Positions 33,265-41,733 of a stretch of DNA of 64,000 bases are shown piece by piece. The position numbers and the translations under genes are program-made. Source of the stretch: CAWJPY01 sp963844865 (GTDB lineage: Bacteria; Acidobacteriota; Thermoanaerobaculia; Thermoanaerobaculales; Sulfomarinibacteraceae); the NCBI GenBank assembly GCA_963844865.1, contig CAWJPY010000006.1, positions 372,001 to 436,000 of the forward strand, given 5' to 3'. The notes below the pieces were generated by a model. It searched no databases. It saw only the letters and a program-made list of their open reading frames with translations, and was not told where the DNA came from. Each line of letters opens with the position of its first letter. Position 1 is the stretch's first letter.

Positions 33265-34531
33265 GGATCATCCCGAGGACGGCGTCCACGGTGCGGCGGG
33301 TGGCGCCGCGATTGGCCTCCACGACCTCCCGCGCCGCCCGGCCCGCCGCCGTCGCCCGCTCCTCGTCCCTCAACCACAGGCCGAAGGCCTCGGTGAGCTG
33401 GTCGCCGTCCGCCACCAGCCGCGCGCCCCCGGCCTGCACCATGAGCTCGAACACCTCGCGGAAGTTGGCCACCTCGCGGCCCGACAGCACCGGCACCCCC
33501 CAGGTGGCGGGCTCCAGGGGGTTGTGACCGCCCGTTGGCACCAGGGAACCGCCCACGAAGGCGACCCGCGCCAGCCGGTAGGCGCGGGCGAGCTCGCCGA
33601 TGGTGTCCAGCAGGAACACGGAGACCGGAACCCCCCAACCTTCCGGTCGGCTCCGCCGGGACATCTCGAGACCCCGCGCCGCCACGGCCTGTGCGACCCG
33701 TTCGAAACGTTCGGGGTGACGGGGGGCGAGGATCAGGTAGACGTCCTGACCCCGGGCGCGCAGGGCCGCCATGGACCGCAGCAGCACCTCCTCCTCCCCC
33801 TCCATGGTGGAGCCTGCCACCACGATCGGCCGCCCGCCGGCGGCCGCACGGACCGCCTCCTCCCAGGGCAGCGGCTCGTCACCCAACCGGATGTCGTACT
33901 TGATGTTCCCCACCGCCTGGATGCGCTCGCGAGGAACACCGAGGGAGGCGAAGCGATCACCGTCGACCTCGTCCCGGACCAGCACGAGATCCAGGGGGGC
34001 GAGGAGGGGTGCCAGGAGGGGCCGCACCTTCAGGTACCGGGCCAGGGATCCCTCGGAGAGGCGCCCGTTCACCACCACCACCCGCACACCCCGGCGGGCG
34101 GCCTGGTGGATCATCTCCGGCCAGAGCTCGGTCTCCACCAGCACCAGCAGGCGCGGTGCCGCCGCCTCCAGGATCCGGTTGAGGGCCCGCGGGACGTCCA
34201 GGGGGCAGGGCGTGACCTGCACCTCGTCACCCAGGGTCCGCCGGGCCAGCTCCAGCCCGGTGGCGGTGGTGGAGGTCACCAACACCGGGAGGTGCGGCGC
34301 CCGGCGTTGGAGCTCGGCCAGCAGCCGCCGCGCCACCTCGACCTCGCCCACGGACACCGCCTGCACCCAGACGCCGCCCAGCGGACCGGAGGTGACCGGG
34401 GGCGCCAACCGCAGGCGGGCCGGCGGACGACGCTTGCCGGACATCAGGGATCCCAACCACAGAACGGCGCCCGCCACCGGCAGGAGCAGGCGCAGCAGTA
34501 CGCGGTACAGCCAGAGGCTGGCGCTCGCCAT
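33224..34531 (-). CDS. waaA: 3-deoxy-D-manno-octulosonate (KDO) transferase
   Basis: Transfers KDO from CMP-KDO to lipid IVA. The 435-residue GT30/GT-B glycosyltransferase has an N-terminal membrane anchor (VLLRLLLPVAGAVLWLGSL), the acceptor-side VWVQAVSVGEVEVARRLL (catalytic Glu in the G/S-VGE motif), VVVNGRLSEGSLARYLKV, and the donor-side VAFVGGSLVPTGGHNPLEPA near residue 330. First gene of waaA-lpxK-lpxL-purB. Confidence 0.95.
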   Translation of the reverse strand: MASASLWLYRVLLRLLLPVAGAVLWLGSLMSGKRRPPARLRLAPPVTSGPLGGVWVQAVSVGEVEVARRLLAELQRRAPHLPVLVTSTTATGLELARRTLGDEVQVTPCPLDVPRALNRILEAAAPRLLVLVETELWPEMIHQAARRGVRVVVVNGRLSEGSLARYLKVRPLLAPLLAPLDLVLVRDEVDGDRFASLGVPRERIQAVGNIKYDIRLGDEPLPWEEAVRAAAGGRPIVVAGSTMEGEEEVLLRSMAALRARGQDVYLILAPRHPERFERVAQAVAARGLEMSRRSRPEGWGVPVSVFLLDTIGELARAYRLARVAFVGGSLVPTGGHNPLEPATWGVPVLSGREVANFREVFELMVQAGGARLVADGDQLTEAFGLWLRDEERATAAGRAAREVVEANRGATRRTVDAVLGMIHDASDGEPAGAVD

Positions 34532-34596
34532 CTTCGCTAGGATAGCGTTGCCCGCATCCCGGTGCTCCCCGTGACCGGCGCCAGGGGGCTCCCCAG

Positions 34597-35595
34597 TCAG
34601 AGGTTGGCGGCGGTCTCCACCTCGCCCTCGGCCACCAGCAGGGTGCCGGCGCTGCGCTCCAAGGCCCCCTTCAGGTGCTCGGCGTCGGTGATGAGCACCT
34701 CCTTGCCGGTGGCCTCCACGAACTGCATGGCGGCCTGGATCTTGGGCCCCATGGAGCCGGGTGGGAACTGGTTGGAAGTCAGCATCTCACGGGCGTGGGC
34801 CAGGGGCAGGGTGCGCAGCCAGCGCTGGTTGGGGCGCCCGAAGCTCTCCGCCACCATGGGCACCTGGGTGAGGATGATGAAGAGGTCGGCATCCAGGTCC
34901 TGGGCCAGGATGGAGGCCACGTAGTCCTTGTCGATGACCGCCTCGACCCCGCGGTAGTACCCGCCCACGTCCCGGTACACCGGAATCCCGCCGCCGCCGC
35001 CGGCGATCACCACCGCGCCCTCGTCCACCAGCCGGCGCAGCAGACGGCTGCCCAGGATCCTGGTGGGCCGGGGCGAGGCCACCACCTTGCGCCAACCGCG
35101 CCCGGCGTCCTCCACCATCTGCCAGCCGTGCTCCTGCATCAAGACGTTGGCGCGGTAGGCCGTGAAGTAGGGGCCCACCGGCTTGGAGGGGTTGTCGAAG
35201 GCGGGGTCCTCCTGGTCCACCACCACCTCGGTCACGAGGGTCGCGATGTCCTTGTCCATCTGCTCCTCGTTGAAGCGGTTGCGGAGCTGGTTGGCGAGCA
35301 TGAACCCCATGGAGCCCTGGGTCTGGGCCACCGCCACGTCAAGGGACTGGGGGGGGATCTTGGTGATCGCCTCCTCCACCTGGAGCATGATGTTGCCCAC
35401 CTGGGGGCCGTTGCCGTGGACGATGGCCAGCTCGTAGCCGCGGTGGAGGATCTCCACCAGCCAGCGCGTCGCCTTCCAGGCCAGGGTGAACTGCTCCTCC
35501 TGGGTGCCGTGGTCGGACGGACGCAGCAGGGCGTTGCCGCCGAAGGCCACGACCGCCGCCTGCTTCGACCCGTGCGACGAATCCATCTCGATCAT
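34597..35595 (-). CDS. arcC: carbamate kinase
   Basis: Amino-acid-kinase-fold enzyme that interconverts carbamoyl phosphate plus ADP and carbamate plus ATP, normally the last step of fermentative arginine or agmatine breakdown. The 332-residue protein shows VAFGGNALLRP near residue 15, VHGNGPQVGNIML, QTQGSMGFMLANQLRN, VIAGGGGGIPVYRDVGG and IDKDYVASILAQDLDADLFI. No arginine deiminase or ornithine transcarbamylase gene is nearby, so its pathway here is unclear. ATG 35586 is an alternative start three codons on. Confidence 0.92.
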   Translation of the reverse strand: MIEMDSSHGSKQAAVVAFGGNALLRPSDHGTQEEQFTLAWKATRWLVEILHRGYELAIVHGNGPQVGNIMLQVEEAITKIPPQSLDVAVAQTQGSMGFMLANQLRNRFNEEQMDKDIATLVTEVVVDQEDPAFDNPSKPVGPYFTAYRANVLMQEHGWQMVEDAGRGWRKVVASPRPTRILGSRLLRRLVDEGAVVIAGGGGGIPVYRDVGGYYRGVEAVIDKDYVASILAQDLDADLFIILTQVPMVAESFGRPNQRWLRTLPLAHAREMLTSNQFPPGSMGPKIQAAMQFVEATGKEVLITDAEHLKGALERSAGTLLVAEGEVETAANL

Positions 35596-35686
35596 CGTCC
35601 CTCCACTGCCGGGCGCACCGCGAGACGGTCATTGTGGGTGCGGCCCGCGGGCCTGTCAATCGCGGCCTGGACCGGCCCCGTCCACC

Positions 35687-36526
35687 TCAACGCCTCTGCA
35701 GCACGACCACGCGCTCCGAGCCGCCGAGGTCCCGGAGACGGCGGGCCACCGCCAAACCGTGGTCCTCGGCGAGCTCCGCCACCTCCCCCGCCTGCCCCAC
35801 GCCGAGCTCCAGCACGGCGCCGCCGCACGGGCAGAGCAGCCGCTCGAGGTCGACGACCAGTCGTCGGACCAGGACGAGCCCGTCGTCGCCCCCGTCCAGG
35901 GCCGCACGCGGGTCGCGGCGGACCTCCTCCGGCAGGCTCGCCAGGTCGCGGCTGGGGATGTAGGGCAGATTGGCCACCACCAGCTCGAAGCCGCCGCCGA
36001 GCGCCGTCGTGAGGTCGCCGCCCAAGAGGGTGATGCCCACCCGGTGTCGGTGTGCATTGCGGGCGGTCACGGCCAACGCCCCGAGGGACCGGTCCACCGC
36101 CGTCACACGCCACCTCGGGCGCTCGGCGGCCAGGGTCACGGCCAGGCAGCCGGAGCCCGTGCCCACATCCAGGACCCGCGCCGCCGCGGGCAGGGGAAGC
36201 TGGAGCGCCACCTCCGCCAGCAGCTCCGTCTCCGGCCGGGGCACCAGCACCGCCGGCGACACCTCGAAGCTGCGGCCCCAGAACTCGCAACGGCCGGTGA
36301 GGTGGTGGGCGGGCTCCCCCGCGGCCCGCCGCTCCACCCAGCTCCGGTAGCGACCCAGGACCTCGCCGGGAACCTCCTGCTCGGGATGGATCCGCAGGAA
36401 GACCTCGGCAACGCCCCAGGCCCGCGCCAGGAGCCAGCTCGCCTCGCGCCGCGGATCCGGCAGACCGCGGCGCTGCGGCAGGCGCTCGGCTCCCTCGCGC
36501 AGGGCTTCGGCGACCGTGCTGCCCAT
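35687..36526 (-). CDS. prmC: release-factor glutamine N5-methyltransferase
   Basis: Methylates the Gln of the GGQ motif of RF1/RF2 using SAM. The 279-residue protein has an N-terminal helical domain and the SAM site RVLDVGTGSGCLAVTLAAE. The catalytic motif near residue 185 reads ANLPYIPS; the usual NPPY is NLPY here. ATG 36526 (MGSTVAEALREGAE) is favoured, but an in-frame GTG and an ATG lie up to 36589. Downstream partner of prfA, its substrate gene, as is standard. Confidence 0.92.
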   Translation of the reverse strand: MGSTVAEALREGAERLPQRRGLPDPRREASWLLARAWGVAEVFLRIHPEQEVPGEVLGRYRSWVERRAAGEPAHHLTGRCEFWGRSFEVSPAVLVPRPETELLAEVALQLPLPAAARVLDVGTGSGCLAVTLAAERPRWRVTAVDRSLGALAVTARNAHRHRVGITLLGGDLTTALGGGFELVVANLPYIPSRDLASLPEEVRRDPRAALDGGDDGLVLVRRLVVDLERLLCPCGGAVLELGVGQAGEVAELAEDHGLAVARRLRDLGGSERVVVLQRR

Positions 36527-36608
36527 GGCGCCGGTCACGGCGCGGCCGCGTCCCGCCGCCACGAGGCCCTCACAAGGGTCCGACCGCAAAGACCCGTGTG
36601 CCCGCGCC

Positions 36609-37679
36609 TCACGACACCTCGGCCTTCAGGCGCTCGGTCTGGAAGTGGGCCAGCAGGGGATCCAACAGGAGATCCAGGTTCCCCTCCAGGATGTCGTGGA
36701 GGCGGTGGACGGTGAGGCCGATGCGGTGGTCGGTCACCCGGCTCTGGGGGTAGTTGTAGGTCCGGATCTTCTCCGAGCGGTCGCCGGTGCCCACCTGGCT
36801 GCGGCGCGTGGCGGCCCGCTCCGCGTCCCGCTCGCGCTCCTCGATCTCCTTGAGCCTGGCCTTGAGCACCCTGAGCGCCTTGGCCTTGTTCTGGATCTGG
36901 GACTTCTCGTCCTGGCAGCTCACCACGATGCCGGTGGGCAGGTGGGTGATGCGCACGGCGGAGTACGTGGTGTTGACGCTCTGGCCGCCCGGCCCGGAGG
37001 AGCAGAAGCGGTCGATGCGCAGGTCCTTCTCGTCGAGCTGGACCTCCACCTCCTCCGCCTCCGGCAGCATCGCCACCGTGGCGGCGGAGGTGTGGATGCG
37101 GCCCGACGCCTCGGTGGTCGGCACGCGCTGCACACGGTGCACCCCGGACTCGTACTTCAGGCGCGAGAACACGCCGTCGCCCTCGATCACCGCCACGGCC
37201 TCCTTGACGCCGCCGCGGCCGCTCTCGGAGAGGTCGGTGATGGAGAAGCGCCAGCCCCGGCTTTCGGCGTAGCGCCCGTACATCCTCAGCAGCTCACCGG
37301 CGAACAGGGCCGCCTCGTCGCCGCCGGTGCCGGCGCGAACCTCCAGGATGACGTTGCGGCGGTCGTTGGGGTCGGTGGGCAGAAGCAGGACCTTGAGCTC
37401 CTCCTCCAGCTGAGCCACCCGCTCCTCGAGGGCGCTCACCTCGGCAGTGGCCAGGGCCTGGAGCTCCTCGTCCTCGGCCTCCGCGAGCACCTCCCGGGCG
37501 CCGTCCAGCTCCGAGCTCGCATCCCGAAAGCGGCGGTAGGTCTGGACGATGGGATCCAGCTCGGCCACCTTCTTGGCCAGCTCCCGGGAGCGCACCGGAT
37601 CCACCGCCACCGCAGGGTCCGCCTGCTCGGTCCGGAGCTCGGAGTGACGGCGAACGATGTCGTCCAGGCGTTCCAGCAC
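36609..37679 (-). CDS. prfA: peptide chain release factor 1
   Basis: Recognises UAA and UAG stop codons and triggers peptide release. The 356-residue protein has the GGQ motif in SGPGGQSVNTTYSAVR near residue 230 and a codon-recognition loop in domain 2 (PTTEA in RVPTTEASGR; the classic motif is PxT). Full length with normal domain order. Follows rpmE with an inverted repeat between them; prmC follows. Confidence 0.96.
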   Translation of the reverse strand: MLERLDDIVRRHSELRTEQADPAVAVDPVRSRELAKKVAELDPIVQTYRRFRDASSELDGAREVLAEAEDEELQALATAEVSALEERVAQLEEELKVLLLPTDPNDRRNVILEVRAGTGGDEAALFAGELLRMYGRYAESRGWRFSITDLSESGRGGVKEAVAVIEGDGVFSRLKYESGVHRVQRVPTTEASGRIHTSAATVAMLPEAEEVEVQLDEKDLRIDRFCSSGPGGQSVNTTYSAVRITHLPTGIVVSCQDEKSQIQNKAKALRVLKARLKEIEERERDAERAATRRSQVGTGDRSEKIRTYNYPQSRVTDHRIGLTVHRLHDILEGNLDLLLDPLLAHFQTERLKAEVS

Positions 37680-37701
37680 AGCGTCCTCCGATCAACGCGA
37701 A

Positions 37702-37731
37702 ACCCCGCGCGACGGCTGCGTCACGCGGGGT
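37702..37731 (-). terminator. possible terminator between rpmE and prfA
   Basis: An 8-bp perfect inverted repeat ACCCCGCG (37702-37709) / CGCGGGGT (37724-37731) with a 14-nt loop. On the minus strand it is followed by TTTCGCG, so only a weak terminator. Confidence 0.45.
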
Positions 37732-37763
37732 CCACCTGGCCGCCCGCGGGCGGCCGCGACCAG

Positions 37764-37970
37764 CTACTTGGCCTTCTTGCCGTAGCGCCGCTCGAACCTC
37801 TCCACCATGCCGGCGGTGTCCACCAGCTTCTGGCGGCCGGTGTAGAAGGGATGGCACACGTTGCAGATCTCGAGCCTGAGCTCGTCTCTGGTCGAACGGG
37901 TGGTGAAGGTGTTGCCGCAGGCGCAGCGCACCTCGACTTCCTTGTACTCGGGATGGATACCTTCTTTCAT
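37764..37970 (-). CDS. rpmE: 50S ribosomal protein L31, zinc-binding form
   Basis: A 68-residue protein starting MKEGIHPEYKEVEVRCACGN. Cysteines at 16 and 18 and in CNVCHPF (36 and 39) make the C+ zinc-binding type. Start ATG 37970, with GGAGGACGCG upstream. Heads rpmE-prfA-prmC. Confidence 0.97.
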   Translation of the reverse strand: MKEGIHPEYKEVEVRCACGNTFTTRSTRDELRLEICNVCHPFYTGRQKLVDTAGMVERFERRYGKKAK

Positions 37971-38232
37971 CGCGTCCTCCGCTCGGCCGTGACGACCGAG
38001 AGGTCGGAAGTATACGCTCCGCGCCACCTCCAGACAAGCCCCGCTGCGATGTCGCGGTCGTTCCACGGGGGACCGATTCCCCGCCGCCGCGGCCGCTGGA
38101 TCTCTCTGGGCGAAAGCCCATCAGGTTCCCGACCGGTCAATCAATGGCTCGCTGCCGCGGCGCCGGCACAGCGGATGTACCCGGGAGAGGATCATCCGCT
38201 CAACCGAGGATCACCGCCACGGCGGCCGGGTC

Positions 38233-38284
38233 AGACGCTGCGATCCGCGGCAGTGGACCCCGTCGGCGATCAGCGATCATCCCG
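38233..38284. repeat. degenerate 13-bp-period array near copy B
   Basis: On the minus strand, units CGCTGATCGCCGA, CGGGGTCCACTGC, CGCGGATCGCAGC at a 13-bp pitch, 34 bp downstream of the four-helix-bundle stop. The rest of 38067-38317 shows no gene. Confidence 0.6.
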
Positions 38285-38317
38285 AGCGCCGTGACACGTC
38301 GGTGAACGTGCCGGTCA

Positions 38318-38671
38318 TCAGGGCCTGGGGTTGAGGAGACGCCACGTCATCGCCCGCACCTGATCAAAGCCATCCAGCGCGGCGGCGGTTTCGGAGGGAT
38401 CAACGGCTCCCGCCGCAGCGAGGAGCCGCAGGTGGCTGTCGACCTCCTTGGCCGAGCCGTAGGCGATTCGCCAGTACTGCGCGCGATCTCGGCCGGATCT
38501 CCCCTGGCCTTCGGCCAGATTGGCCGGTACCGAGCTGGCCGAGCGGATGACCTGGTCAGCGATCGGTTTGAGCGGAGCCGGGACCCGCAGGACGAGCTTG
38601 ATGGCGGTGCCGGCTGCTTCAAGGGCCTTGCGATGGGCAATCAGGTCGCTGGTGGCGAGGATGTTAGGCAT
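38318..38671 (-). CDS. four-helix-bundle protein, 23S rRNA IVP family (copy B)
   Basis: A 117-residue protein closely matching copy A at 5540: ALEAAGTAIKLVLRVPAPL, IADQVIRSASSVPANLAEGQ, GSAKEVDSHLRLLAAAGAV and VRAMTWRLL are shared with few changes. Start ATG 38671 is preceded by a textbook GGAGGTGA five bases away; the earlier in-frame ATG 38692 lies before that site. Same family caveats as copy A: an all-helical, probably oligomeric protein of unknown role. It is preceded by a two-arm inverted repeat that includes its ribosome-binding site. Confidence 0.88.
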   Translation of the reverse strand: MPNILATSDLIAHRKALEAAGTAIKLVLRVPAPLKPIADQVIRSASSVPANLAEGQGRSGRDRAQYWRIAYGSAKEVDSHLRLLAAAGAVDPSETAAALDGFDQVRAMTWRLLNPRP

Positions 38672-38837
38672 GGTCACCTCCGGGTCGTTCATGCCTCCCC
38701 TCGAAGCCGGTGGGCAGCCCATGTCAACGGGGCGCAGCACACCGGTCCTCGACCGGCTCGCCCTCGACGAGGGCGAGCCCTTGACATGGGCTGCCCACCG
38801 GCTATTCCTCCCGCTGAACGACCCGGAGGTGACCATG
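38669..38837. repeat. two-arm perfect inverted repeat over the start of copy B
   Basis: Outer arms 38669-38690 and 38816-38837 (22 bp, ending GACCCGGAGGTGACCATG) and inner arms 38705-38727 and 38781-38803 (23 bp, AGCCGGTGGGCAGCCCATG...) are both perfect. The loop has a further small stem (CCCTCGACGAGGG). Each outer arm holds a ribosome-binding site and ATG, one reading left into copy B and one reading right into sequence with no recognisable gene. Same plan as 5391-5542, but with a changed inner-arm sequence that keeps pairing. Confidence 0.92.
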
Positions 38838-38910
38838 CCGGCGCCGTTGCACCCGCCGCTGCCGCTGATTGCTGGCTCTGCTGTGGGACGCGGGCGTAGG
38901 CGCCGGAAAC

Positions 38911-40464
38911 CTACCCCACTCTCCACACTGTGTCCAGGACGGTGCCGTCCACCCACTTCACCACCGCCACCGGCTCGTCGGAACGGGCCACCGTGGCGGG
39001 AACGCCGCAGACGCGGTCCAGCTCGGCCTTCAGGTCCTGGATCGGCCGGATCGGCAGGCCGGAGCCGGAGACGGCCTCGAGCAGGTCGGTGCGGCGGGGG
39101 TTGACGGCGATGCCGCGCTCGGTGACCACCACGTCGATGAGCTCCCCGGGGCCGCACAGGGTGGTCACCTCGTCCACGATCACCGGGATGCGGTCCCGGA
39201 AGGAGGGCACCAGGAGCATGGTGCAGCGCGCCGCCAGGCAGTTCTGCCAGCCGCCGATGCCGTGCAGGAGGCGGCCGTCGGAGTGGGTGACCACGTTGCC
39301 GTTGAAGGCCAGGTCGACCTCGGTGGCGCCCAGCACCGCGACGTCGACCATGGAGGCGAAGTTGCCCTTGCCGTGGAAGTTGTACGAGGTGAAGGGCGAG
39401 GTGTCCACGTGGCGTGCGTCCGACGCCATGGACTCGACCCCCGCCAGGTCGAAGGTCTGCCCGTCCAGGATGTACTCCACCAGGCCGTCGCGCAGCATGG
39501 CCACCATGTGCTCCGTGGACCCGCCGCGGGCGAAGCGGGCGGTGACCCCCCGCTCGCGCATCTCCTCAGCCAGGAAGGTGGCGAAGGCCAGGGTGGTGCC
39601 GCCGGCCCCGGCCTGGAACGAGAAACCGTCCCGGACGATGCCGGAGACCGCGCAGAAGCGGGCCGCCAGCTCGGCGATGCGCAGCCGGTCCGGGCTCGAG
39701 GTCACGCGGGTGGTCCCGGACACGATCTTCGAGGGGTCGCCGATGGAGGGCACCTCCACCACCAGATCCACGTTGTTGCCCTGGATCTGCCACGGCACGC
39801 AGGGGAAGGGCACCAGGTGGTCGGTCACCACCACCACCCGCTCGGCGTAGATGGAGTCGGCCAGCGCGAAGCCGAGGAGGCCGCAGGCGGTGGGGCCCGC
39901 CAGCCCGTTGGCGTTGCCGAAGGGATCCGCCGCAGGGGCGGCGATCACCGCCAGGTCGATGTGCACCTCGCCGTCCTGGACGGCCTGCCAGCGCCCCCCG
40001 TGGGAGCGGAGCACGCCGAGGCCGCGCATCTTCCCCCGGCTGCAGTAGTCGCCGAGGGCGCCGTTCATGGAGCCTTCGATGTGGTGGATGACGCCGCTCT
40101 CCAGGTGCCTGATCTGGTTGGCGTGGACCGGAAACGACGCCGACGGGAACCACATCAGGTCGCGCACGCCGAGCTGGGCGGCGGCGTCGAAGACCAGGTT
40201 GGCGACGAGGTCTCCGTCGCGCAGGTGGTGGTGGGTCGACACCACCATGCCGTCGGCCAGGCCGGCCCGGCGGAGAGCCTCGGCCAGGGGGGCGACCCGC
40301 TTGTCGCCGTCGGCAGGGTAGTCGAGACACGTGGCGATGGAGGGCGCGGTCTTGCGTCCCGCGGGGCGATGACCCCCCAGACCCTGATAGGGGACCTGCT
40401 CGGCACCGTTCACCACGGTGGGCACCAGCCGTCCGGCGGCGTTCTCCTCGAGGTTGACCGTCAT
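38911..40464 (-). CDS. citF: citrate lyase alpha subunit (citrate:acyl-carrier transferase)
   Basis: A 517-residue CoA-transferase-fold subunit that swaps acetyl for citrate on the acyl carrier of citrate lyase. Recognisable CitF blocks include GAEQVPYQGLGGHRPAGRK at the start, THHHLRDGDLVANLV, PIRP and GGWQNCLAARCTMLLVPSFR near residue 400. Acts with the upstream CitD-CitE fusion to cleave citrate to acetate and oxaloacetate. Last gene of the leftward icd-like/citDE/citF unit, 4 bp after citDE. No citC, citX or citG maturation gene is present in the window. Confidence 0.92.
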   Translation of the reverse strand: MTVNLEENAAGRLVPTVVNGAEQVPYQGLGGHRPAGRKTAPSIATCLDYPADGDKRVAPLAEALRRAGLADGMVVSTHHHLRDGDLVANLVFDAAAQLGVRDLMWFPSASFPVHANQIRHLESGVIHHIEGSMNGALGDYCSRGKMRGLGVLRSHGGRWQAVQDGEVHIDLAVIAAPAADPFGNANGLAGPTACGLLGFALADSIYAERVVVVTDHLVPFPCVPWQIQGNNVDLVVEVPSIGDPSKIVSGTTRVTSSPDRLRIAELAARFCAVSGIVRDGFSFQAGAGGTTLAFATFLAEEMRERGVTARFARGGSTEHMVAMLRDGLVEYILDGQTFDLAGVESMASDARHVDTSPFTSYNFHGKGNFASMVDVAVLGATEVDLAFNGNVVTHSDGRLLHGIGGWQNCLAARCTMLLVPSFRDRIPVIVDEVTTLCGPGELIDVVVTERGIAVNPRRTDLLEAVSGSGLPIRPIQDLKAELDRVCGVPATVARSDEPVAVVKWVDGTVLDTVWRVG

Positions 40465-40467
40465 TCC

Positions 40468-41703
40468 TCAGCTCCCGTCCGCGGCCGCCGCGGCCTCGTC
40501 ACCGTCCCGGTCCCACGCCCCGTCCAGCACCCCACTCGCCACCGCCAGCTGGATGACCGACTCGGCCTGGCGGACGACCGGGGGGTCCACCATCTTGGAG
40601 CCCACCGCCACCGCGCCCACGCCGCGCGCCTCAGCCTCGCGAGCGGCGCGGACCACTGCCTGGGCCCGTTCCACCTCGGCAGCGGTGGGCGTCATGGCGC
40701 GGTGAACGACGGGGACCTGGCGGGGGTGGATGCAGCCCACGCCGTCGAAGCCGAGGCCGCGCTCGCGGCGCACGTACGCGGTCAGGGCGGCGGCGTCCGC
40801 GATGTCCGAGAACACCGACGCGATGGGCTGCACCCCGGCGGCGCGGGCGGCGTAGACCGTCGTCTGGCGGGCGAGGAGGGTCTCCACGCCGTCTGCGGTG
40901 CGGGGTGCACCGAGCTCGGCGCAGAGGTCCTCCAGGCCCAGGGTCAGAGCCACCACCAGCTCGTCGGCGGCGGCGATCTCAAAGGCGGCGGCGATCCCCC
41001 GCGGCGACTCCAGGATGGGCATCAGAAACGGCGGATCGGCGGCGATCCGGCGCACCGCGTCCCCCGCCCACCGCACCTGCTCGGGATCCTCCACCTTGGG
41101 CAGCAGGAGGACATGGGGGTTGTGGGGCACGACGGCCTCCAGGTCGGCCTGCCCGATCCTGCCCTGGTTGATGCGCACCATGCGCTCCGAAGGGCCCCAG
41201 TCCATGGCCACGAGGGCGTTGCGCACCACGAGACGGGCGGCGTCCTTGGCCGGGGGGGGCACCGAGTCCTCCAGATCGAGGATGAGCCCGTCGGCGCCGT
41301 AGAGGGCCGCCGAGAGCATGAGCTTGGGCCGGTTGCCGGGAATGTAGAGCCGGCTCCGGCGCATCCTGCCGCGGCGGCGGGGGGCGTCGTGCCCCGGCGC
41401 CGGCGAGGGCAGGGCCGGGCGGCCGCTGAAGCCGGCCCGGCGCAGACACGCCTCCACTCGGGCCGCCAGCACCCAGTCCACGGCCCCGCCATCGTCCACC
41501 TCGAGACGACCGGTGTCGACCCCCAAGGCAGCGGCCACGCGGGCGACGGTGGCGGCGATGGCGTCGCCGTAGAGATAGTCCACCCGGGATGCGATCCGGG
41601 TCTCGAGGGCTGCCGCACCGGGCGTGTAGGCCACGCGGCAGTCGGAGCGCACATCGTCGCCGGCAGGTCCGCATGCGGCTGCCGTGATCTCGGCGTCTGG
41701 CAT
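40468..41703 (-). CDS. citE: fused citrate lyase acyl carrier (CitD) and beta subunit (CitE)
   Basis: A 411-residue fusion. Residues about 8-95 match CitD: a Ser at position 20 in AGDDVRSDCRVAYTP lies where the phosphoribosyl-dephospho-CoA group attaches, then LYGDAIAATVARVAAALGV and VDDGGAVDWVLAARVEACLR. After a Pro/Arg linker (about 96-118), residues 119-400 are the HpcH/HpaI-type TIM-barrel lyase CitE: RSRLYIPGNRPKLMLSAALY, DGLILDLEDSVPP, VRINQG, ILESPRGIAAAFEIA and GFDGVGCIHPRQVPVVHRA. In characterised lyases gamma and beta are separate chains. Start ATG 41703; 30 bp after the icd-like gene. Confidence 0.88.
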   Translation of the reverse strand: MPDAEITAAACGPAGDDVRSDCRVAYTPGAAALETRIASRVDYLYGDAIAATVARVAAALGVDTGRLEVDDGGAVDWVLAARVEACLRRAGFSGRPALPSPAPGHDAPRRRGRMRRSRLYIPGNRPKLMLSAALYGADGLILDLEDSVPPPAKDAARLVVRNALVAMDWGPSERMVRINQGRIGQADLEAVVPHNPHVLLLPKVEDPEQVRWAGDAVRRIAADPPFLMPILESPRGIAAAFEIAAADELVVALTLGLEDLCAELGAPRTADGVETLLARQTTVYAARAAGVQPIASVFSDIADAAALTAYVRRERGLGFDGVGCIHPRQVPVVHRAMTPTAAEVERAQAVVRAAREAEARGVGAVAVGSKMVDPPVVRQAESVIQLAVASGVLDGAWDRDGDEAAAAADGS

Positions 41704-41733
41704 CGCGTTCTCCCCCGGCGCCCCTGGCGCCGC

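Noticed and set aside
37702..37731. Strong intrinsic terminator after rpmE
   Set aside because: The stem is good but no U-tract follows; kept only as a weak terminator.
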